NCBI GenBank assembly: GCA_914767715.1
Contig: OU612072.1
Location: 21,390,001-21,454,000 of the forward strand
DNA length: 64,000 nucleotides
DNA from: Membranipora membranacea
Lineage: Eukaryota > Bryozoa > Gymnolaemata > Cheilostomatida > Membraniporidae
Direction: 5' to 3'
The translations under genes and the position numbers were made by a program. Below are positions 56,353-64,000 of the stretch, in pieces. Position 1 is the first letter of the stretch; each line of letters opens with the position of its first letter. Below the pieces are notes generated by a model, which ran no database searches, was not told the DNA's origin, and was given only the letters and a program-made list of their open reading frames with translations.

Positions 56353-58951
56353 TTGTCCGACATACAGTGAGTTATTTGTGATGAGTAGTGACCAGGGGAG
56401 GGACAGACATCCTGAGCAGAGATCCAGTGTGGATACTCTGTCTGCGTTCATGTCTACGAGTCGGATCTTGTTATTGAGCTTATCAGCTACAAGCAGTGTC
56501 TGATTACCTATGAATACGAGGTCTTGTGGGTAGTAGAATACAGAGTTTGGTAGAGAGCTGTCTGTGTAGCCTGAGTTCCCTGGTGACCCGGAGATAAGTG
56601 TTATTATCTTCCGTCTGTATGTGATACAGTAGAGAGCGTGGTACGCTGCTATGACGTACAAATCCCCATTGTCATCCTGTGTCAGGTGACTGATATACTG
56701 GAGGAGGTCGGACTTAGCGAAACTACCGACAGAGGCTGAGCTTACATCGACTGTCCTCACAACATTGTTATTTCGGTCAGTGACGAGAAGCTGACTGACA
56801 TCCTTATTGTCCCTTGTTACAGACCAGGGATAGGAGAACGAACCGGGACGACCATCTGTGTATCCTGCTGTCTGACACTGTCCAGAGAAGACGGAGGTTA
56901 TCCCTGTGTGACGGTTAATCTCTCTCAGACAGTTATTATCATTGTCACCTACAATTACACGCCTATCTGTGACTTGTGTGAATCCTGTGATAGTGGAGAA
57001 CCGAGCCTCCGATCCTCTCCACTCTCTGTATCCGTACTCAGTGTTGTTCCCGGTGTAGTATTGTAAACTGTCCCCCGCGCGAAAACAACCCCGGGACACT
57101 TTACAATATTGTAAACTGTCCCGGGGACACTTTACAATAAAAACAGGCCTATTGTAAACTGTCCCCCCCTATTGTAAACTGTCCCCCCCCCCCTATTGTA
57201 AACTGTCCCCCCCTATTGTAAACTGTCCCCCCTTTATTGTAAACTGTCCCCCCCTATTTGTGACTGTCCATATCAAGGGTCCAGCTGTTTATCACCATTC
57301 TAAATGGGTCAGATCATCTAACTGGAGCATACCATGATGTTCTGGCTGCCACTATGATGGCCAAAGTTGTACCATGGGGATGGTGGGGGTATCTCATTGA
57401 CATTATGAATGAGTGTATAAAGCCTCTTTTTCATATGGTACTTTGTAGATCTATTTTTCGCAAACACTAGTTGTTATTTGAAGCTCCTATGGTTTAGAGA
57501 TGTCTGGTTTGCGAAGAAAGGTGCACTAAGCTACAGTGGATAGATGTGTAGTTGCCACATCACAGAACACACATACTTTCATTGCAGGTTCATGAGCCGC
57601 GCGAAAACAACCACCCCATTCATTCATCATAAAATCTACCTCCGTCAAGCATTTGCCTGGGGGTGATGGCAGTCAGTCACAAGTGTGAGCGGGAGAAATA
57701 ATTACTTTTGAGCTTTTCAATATGTGAGGCCTGGTATTGCGCTGTAAAATATTGCTTAAGCCGCCCCCCAAGCTGTCTTATAAAGATATCTGTTAAAAAG
57801 TCTCAAACATAATGAACCGTGATTTTGCAGCCATAATTTGATTGTCATGAGGTGACCGTCTACCAATTTTAGATTGAAAGGTTAGAACTTAATGATACAA
57901 CGGATGATATGTCGTTCTTTGCAAGTTCATGAGCCACGCGAAAACAACCACCCCATTCATTCATCTTGAAATCTACCTCAATATTGTAAAGTGTCCCGGG
58001 GTTGTTTTCACGCGGGGGACAGTTTACAATACTACACCGGCTATGATGGTAGACGATGTACCATCGCTGGTATTCAGTGAGTAGAGGTCTGTGTACAGGA
58101 CCAGAATTATTAATCTTTCCCGAAATATTAACCAATAAAATTTAAATGCAGGTTAAGCACCAGACACCAAAATATATAACATTTTACACGCGGCTTTTGT
58201 TCACAGTAAAAGTTGGTTGTTTTGAGTTGTCTCATGTTGTACACCATCAGGAGGCAATACACAAAATTTCAATTAAGCGACCTAAATTCAAAATCTTCAG
58301 TAAAACAGATATTTGCTTCAATTAATCAACAAAAATGTTTGCAATGTATAAATTCCAAAAAAGTTACAGTTTGTACCATAAGTACCAAGTCACAAAGGAA
58401 TGACTGAATGAAACGATCAAATGATTAATTCACTGTACATTGCCTACCCTGAATCTGATATTTTTACTAAAAGATATTCTAGCATAGAACTCAGAAGGCT
58501 TTCAAACCCCTATTTATTATCAAAGTGACCGGGATAGGTAGGTAAACATCACATCAATGGAAAGTGACTCACCGATCAACTAGAGACTGTGTATCCTGAT
58601 CCATACTCCACCCAGTATTTAGTATCACACAACATAACACCTGTCAAAACAATTATGGTATCAATTAAGTTTGTTACAAGAGAAAATACCAAGGTACTTT
58701 AGGTTTGGGGGAGGGGACATCACCCATATAAAGGGAATACCGCATTGAGACCCTCTGCGCATTCATCCTGTAGATGTTATGTCTGGGTTAAAGCAAGCCA
58801 TGCTTGTTTTCTCGTGTACTATAACTTTGTCTTTTTTTCAAAATTATACTTATAAATTTTGAGGTAATAGTTGAATCGAAATTCTTAATGTACTTACAAG
58901 GAAAAGTGTCAGTCTCAGCTCCATGATTGTTGACAGGCCAAATATTTTCAT
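56353..58951 (-). pseudogene. 5'-partial duplicate of the NHL-repeat gene
   Basis: Recognisable parts (minus): exon 1 58898-58951 (MKIFGLSTIMELRLTLFL), exon 2 58573-58640, and exon 3 in two pieces (58037-58098 and 56353-57053). Exon 3 keeps an open frame with NHL blades (VIVGDNDNNCLREI, LLVTDRNNNVVRTVD). The 5' end of exon 3, its splice acceptor and part of intron 2 are deleted, a 983-bp transposon splits exon 3, and exons 4-8 are absent. It cannot make the full protein. The open frame of exon 3 suggests the loss is recent. Confidence 0.88.
57054..58036. mobile_element. TIR element in the NHL pseudogene, CCGG target duplication
   Basis: 983 bp with 58-bp inverted ends (TGTAGTATTGTAAACTGTCC...), one mismatch between arms. 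CCGG flanks both sides (57050-57053 and 58037-58040). The intact paralogue has the uninterrupted site, so the boundaries are firm. Left-subterminal sequence repeats TATTGTAAACTGTCCCCCC about six times. A CGCGAAAACAACCACCCC block occurs twice as a direct repeat (about 57600 and 57940). There is no coding capacity and the superfamily is uncertain. Confidence 0.88.
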
Positions 58952-59855
58952 GTGAATATAGTAGTATTTGCTCTACACCTCTAGTCTCTCCTAAGTACGG
59001 TAAGCGAATGAACTGGCAGCGAACATAACCCCGCTGCAGAGGTATTTAGCAAGCGGCAACCAGTTATCTTTTATGTGCGTCACGCTTCAGAAAAGAGAGC
59101 CGAGTAACCCTTTCTCTGCCTGGTACTGAATACTGTTGACGTAGGAATCTCTTATCAGCGTAAACATTTGAAGATAGCTATATTGGACAAAATCAGGTAT
59201 CCTGTTTTTACAAAGTCCCCAATATTGAACCAGGGTACTGCTGTGTGCGTCAGAGACCTGATAAGAAAGACAAGTGAAACTTTCACTGCTCAGTACTCAA
59301 TCATGCTAATACAATGATTCGTATATCACTGTAAATGTTACAGGAGGCAACAAACTTAAATTCTACGAAAAGGAATGTAAATGTTGGCATGCCCGCATGA
59401 GTTTCACTGAATGAGGCCTGATGTTTACAAGCCCGAGTCTGTTGCATCAGTTGAGCTAAAATGACAATAAGGAACGACAACTCTTTGCTTGTCATCAATA
59501 TCTCTCTAACGGCACACAATTGTTGTGGTGTTATTAACGGTGTATCAATTATACCTGTACCTGTAGTTGTTGATGAGGTTTATCAAGAGGCCTGATGTTT
59601 ACGAGTCCGAGCCGGTTTCATCAACTGAGCTACATTGATAATAACGAAGGATGACAGCACACAATTCTTGCGTTTAACAAGTTTAGCCAATTTATTATTA
59701 GCTATTTTTTATTCAATTACATTTCATAGATCTCATGATATCAAGCTATCTCAACCTTACATACTAGCGATAAGATTTTTGTAGTGTCTAACTTCTATCG
59801 TTAGACTGCTGTAAATACCTAATGCCGTTATCTTGTAGAAACAATTAATGGTGCT
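58101..59855. repeat. Segmental duplication, copy B (with 11777-13560)
   Basis: Same order as at the intact NHL gene: intron 2 remainder, exon 2, intron 1, exon 1, upstream module, R3. Divergence by eye is small. Confidence 0.85.
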
Positions 59856-59974
59856 GGTAGGGCATGGCCGTCACGTCAAACTTTGATTTGATTTGTTACC
59901 AAAAAAAAATGCGTATTGGAAGGCAGACTCTTATAATTACTTTTTATTGACACAATTACTATCCTATCTCGATC

Positions 59975-60416
59975 CTCAGCACCATGAAGAGTGAAGGAAA
60001 GAATGCATGTGTGCATTGCATTGTGGGATACGTAATAACTTAGTTATCACAATTTTGTCAGCCAAAAAAACAAAATGATTGAAGAAAGGAAGACCAAAGT
60101 CGTGTCCTCTCCCACTAGCAACGGTAAACCTTATATCCAGCCTTACCCAACGGCAGTCAATATTTGGAGGACTTGAATAAATACAGACGATGCTGGGGAC
60201 TAGGGAACTAATACAGAAATTCTCCTCGATAATAATCATGATATTCATAAACTGATTGCCTTGGTCTGAAGCAGGACATCTGACCATTCATTGCATCAAG
60301 ACAAAGGGTAGGTGTATGAAGCTAAATATGCAGCCTGTTAACATATTTTGATCTGTTCCTGCAATACACCGTAATCATTTAAAGTAACGCTAAGTGATTG
60401 CTTAGAATGATCAATT
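59975..60416 (+). repeat. Dispersed repeat (copy 2), empty site for the U2-headed insert
   Basis: Inverted relative to 1555-2200. The GATCTGTTCCTGCAATAC junction (about 60350) shows the uninterrupted target. Confidence 0.7.
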
Positions 60417-60457
60417 ATATAGAGCAGCCTACACAGCTTTGCTATTAAATCAAAGTC

Positions 60458-62292
60458 CTCAGTTATTTACAGTAAAAAATGCTCAGTTGTAGTTATCTCC
60501 TCCTTACTTTTCCAAAAGCTATCTCCTTCCTACAGTTTTTAATTCAGAATAACCACATTAGGTCACCTGGATCGTTAGTCAATCAGCTAACTATTCATTT
60601 ATCTTTTTCTGCAAAAAAATCCAAATCTGACAAAAAATCTCCAAGTTCGTGTTTTTCTGTTTGGGCAGAACTACATTTCGACATGGTAACTCACAAAGAT
60701 CTGTTTTTTTTTGGAGCATCAGTTCATGACATTATCTAAATGAGCTTTTGAGGGCATGTTTGAAATATTTTTTTAACATATTTAAAATTGCGATTAACTT
60801 TTTCATTACGGTGTTTATTTCATCCATCAGTGCAGTGGCAATGTTGCGCAAGGCAGTGCAAAGAGCCTATATATTTGTAGTTTCTATTCTGTACAGATTC
60901 AAACAAATTCTAATTGCCTTTTATCAAAGGAGTGGACCAATTTACAAATGACAATGGAGATGCTATGCTGAACTTAAACAAAAGAATATTTCTGTTGGTT
61001 GATATAAGTTTTCCGTATAGATCGTGGTGACCCATCAGTCACCCATCAAATTCTATCAGAATGAATATAGACCTCAAAATAATTAATAATATTAATATTC
61101 CGAAACATGGTTTGGATTTGGCTTTTTCAGTGGATACTGTTCAACGATAGCATTTTCAAACTACACCCAAATGTCATCCCAATATTTCTATTATTGAAAA
61201 ACACCAATGTAACTATGCTGGATGCGTATAGGATTGATAACTGTGTGTCTGGAGGGCTCACCCTTAATAACGCACATGATATTCTATGTGAAATAATCTG
61301 CTGCTTTTTCAGTGAGCTGGTTTCTGTATGTTCGACCTTGATGTATTTATCACCATTAAGGAATTGCAGTCCTGAAATAACCATTGACAGCATTCATGTT
61401 ACGGTTGAATTTGTACATTTTAAAAAAAATCGTGCTCTGGGACTGCATCTTTACTGCATTCGGATTCGGTTAGCCAAACAGGTGGGCTGCCTCAATAAAC
61501 AGCAAATCTGAGATGGCCTCCAAACAAAATTGGAAGCAATTCTTCACGCAGTGCATTGAAACGATCCAAGTACAATTGAGACCTCTGCTGGATGAAGATA
61601 TCAGTTAGAGCAATTACAGATATTGTTTTCTCAGAGTAAATTTTCTAATCCCTCAAGATAATCTTATTTGTAAACAACCAGTGTTATTGCAGTCTCTGTG
61701 TTTCATTACAGGGAAAGAATTTGTTACTGTTGTGCCTTGTTTATCTTTTCCAAAGGTTTTAAAGGCAATGTAATTTCAGAATATCAAAACCTGAGGATTA
61801 CCTTTGTGTCTCAAGACTTGTTGCTTCTTATGATATTTATGTATTATAGCATTATTACATCAGATTAAAATTGAAGGTTGAATTAAATCAGATGTCTTGT
61901 CGCAAGCAACATCCGGGAGCATAGGCGGCAAAATTTGTTGCCTTAGTGGCCAGGCCGCAATATCTGCGCCAGGTTGCTCTCTGTTTGCAGGCAGGTCGGA
62001 GCACACCTGGGTTCCAAATAAAGCCCAGTGCTAGAAAGTTTGTAATTCTTGCTCAGTCCAAATATATTTCCCGACCAACATTCCAAGCCCGAAACCCCAA
62101 TTCTGATACAAAAAATTTAGCCCGTATTGAGTGACCCGTTTTTTTATACCAATTTCATTGCATCTAAAATATCATATCATATTATGTTGAATCAATAGGC
62201 TCTAGTGGCTGGCTACTCATATATTTACATTTTTGCAATCGACCATGACACCTTGTCGACATTCAATTATCCACGCTCTCTTTACTCAACAA
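60458..62292. mobile_element. Element R5, copy 2, rearranged and truncated
   Basis: Starts with the same terminus (CTCAGTTATTTACAG). 60458-61090 matches 16727-17350; 61463-62020 matches 17885-18430; 62035-62292 matches 17510-17765. The last two blocks are in swapped order relative to copy 1. 61090-61460 is private and holds an unrecognised 134-codon ORF (61107-61511). Confidence 0.7.
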
Positions 62293-63800
62293 AAACAAAT
62301 TTTCAATATGTTTAATGTCAGATCCTGCCCTGTACCTGTATGCCACATTATCCACCACTGGCGGTTGGTTGTTCATTGTGGCTGTGCAGTGTGCTTTGAT
62401 TAAATCTCAGCTTTGCTATGTATGATAGATTGTGATACTTGATAGCTTCCTAATGGCCTATTATCTTCATTTATGTTATTTATCGTCAATTTTAATCAGG
62501 AAGCTCAATCTCCTGTTTTGAGTGTCATGTCTAGGTCATGTACCATACTTGAATGAGCATCATTAATTAAATCCTGCAAGATCATTCTGTAATGTAAAGT
62601 TGTACTATGTAAATTATATAAGCTGGTAGCATTTTTTATAAAGATCAGTTGCTAGCGGCATTTCGAATGGAGTAGTCACAATTTGGATTTTGCCTGGCAG
62701 CTTGCTGCTAGGGTCATGTAAATTGTGTCTGAATAAAGCTGGAAAACTGCCAACAACACAAAATTGTCGGAGTATCTTACACTCCCACCAGAACTGATCA
62801 GCCTTGATGTTCCCCCGGTCTTATATGCACCGGATATCATCAATGTTGATAGGCATGGCCAACAAAGATGGAGATTGCATTTTCCCATCGATCACTTGAA
62901 GGTTGAAAATAAAAATGCAAATAAACGACTTCCTCTTGAAAAAATGCCGATTGGATTTTGATTTTCGTCTGAAAAAAAGGTTTAATTGTACATTATTATA
63001 TGACAGCGATTGAACCTCCCAAAAAAGCGGAGATGGGATGTCTGTTAGCTGACAGTAATTTAATTATGCCTAATACACAACAGATTTCGTCAAAAGATAA
63101 AACTGAGAATGGTCTCTGATGCGAAGTGGTTGACACTGTCTGTTGTCACTTGCTCCCATCTTCTTGGTTTTATTCTCTCTATCCGAAATCTCCTGAGCCT
63201 GAGCTGTGAGAACTTGAGATCTCACAGCTTCTGCTCCTCCTTCTCCTTGACTCTCCTGAGTCATCCAAGTAAGCTGTGAAGTTATCTCACATGTTTTCAT
63301 GAAATCTTTTTATAACTTACTAATGTACACAAAATACCTGTCCTAAAGTGTCCTACCATGTCACCATTCTAACTAGGGTGGGCAGTGCTTGGATGTATGA
63401 AAATGGTAGGGCAAAAGGTGTAACTTCTGTACCAAGTATATCGTACCCAAGAACGCCTTGATATGAACAATATCACCAAGTGCGCCGAGAAGCTCTCCAA
63501 AGCAGATAGTGCCAAACACAGATTGAAAACCAAATCCCTCAGTATGGTGGCCATCAACGCACCAAACCCTTTAATCTTCTTTGACATGCTATTATCCGGT
63601 TGCTCTACGTCTCTGTGCCACTGCATTAATCTTGGTAGAGACTGTTTTAGGTCACAGGCTATCCTTATTTTCTATCATTATATATATGTACGCTACAAAT
63701 CGATTTCGTGCGACATTTTAGACATCAGAATTTTTGTAAACAAATTTTACTACAGGCAAACCAGTTTTTCATTTCTCAATCACCCCTTGTGATAATAAAG
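62293..63800. other. No recognisable gene
   Basis: Several short open frames (plus 62764-62961, minus 63070-63300, plus 63463-63792). None matches a known family or has paired splice sites I can defend. The last one ends right before a simple repeat, as LINE 3' ends do. Confidence 0.35.
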
Positions 63801-63802
63801 GT

Positions 63803-63945
63803 CCGTACATACATACATACATACATACATACATACATACATACGTACGTACATACATTTGTATACACGCACTCACACGCGCATGCACGCACGTACACAC
63901 GCATGCACGCAAATACATACATACACACATACATACTTACGTCTA
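63803..63945. repeat. (ATAC)n and related microsatellite
   Basis: About 14 TACA units, followed by CACGCACACGCATGCACG-like alternating purine-pyrimidine sequence and a few more ATAC units. The alternating part has Z-DNA potential. Confidence 0.9.
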
Positions 63946-64000
63946 TTGTGGTAAATTATAAATGCCCTAACATGGGTGACACGCAAAAAGCGGCATTTTG

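Noticed and set aside
62764-62961. Plus-strand ORF (LPPELISLDVPP...) as an exon
   Set aside because: Looks protein-like but lacks splice partners, a second copy or a known family; not strong enough to call.
63070-63300. Minus-strand ORF with a possible acceptor near 63275
   Set aside because: Composition is compatible with coding, but no donor-matched partner exon could be found.

Overview
This is an AT-rich animal (metazoan) nuclear segment. Short multi-exon genes with GT-AG introns lie in a dense bed of transposable elements. The gene types are a THAP-domain protein, a secreted NHL-repeat protein and a DUF4806-like protein. Together with L2/CR1-type LINEs, small introns and abundant MITEs, they fit an early-branching animal such as a sponge or cnidarian. 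The species cannot be fixed from the sequence alone.

Genes. (1) A 3-exon THAP gene (2895-4492, minus) lies inside a complete P-superfamily DNA transposon (2313-5297) with long inverted repeats and a perfect 8-bp target duplication. The protein keeps the DNA-binding THAP domain and the P-type C-terminal region but lacks the catalytic core. (2) An 8-exon secreted NHL beta-propeller gene (8194-12670, minus) assembles to exactly 614 codons. (3) A 10-exon DUF4806-like gene (39600-45413, plus) has consistent splice phases except for one missing base in an A-run of exon 6. (4) A 5'-partial duplicate of the NHL gene (56353-58951, minus) is a pseudogene, split by a 983-bp transposon.

Mobile elements, left to right: a U2-snRNA-headed SINE-like insert (1609-1808); the P-like element; a tRNA-type SINE (15.2 kb); a 2.35-kb TIR element with a visible empty site (16727-19075); an L2-like LINE with one frameshift (19749-22856); a LINE 3' fragment (25.1-25.7 kb); an LTR retrotransposon with LTRs, PBS, PPT and 5-bp TSD (25767-28352); a hAT-like MITE (34036-34639); a foldback hAT-like element (36946-37631); a TA-flanked MITE carrying a tRNA-like stretch (44744-45038); a nearly intact two-ORF LINE (46.56-51.0 kb); a decayed LINE with a hexanucleotide tail (51.7-54.4 kb); and a family with a G-rich minisatellite, present in three copies, one of them circularly permuted.

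Duplications. The upstream region, exon 1 and exon 2 of the NHL gene are duplicated at 58-60 kb, and other repeats are shared between the 16-19, 31 and 60-62 kb loci. Comparing paralogous copies gives empty sites for several insertions, which makes the insertion calls firm and gives a relative order of events. Long tracts at 0-1.5, 28.4-29.0, 32.5-34.0, 35.3-36.7, 37.7-39.5 and 62.3-63.8 kb contain nothing I can support as genes.
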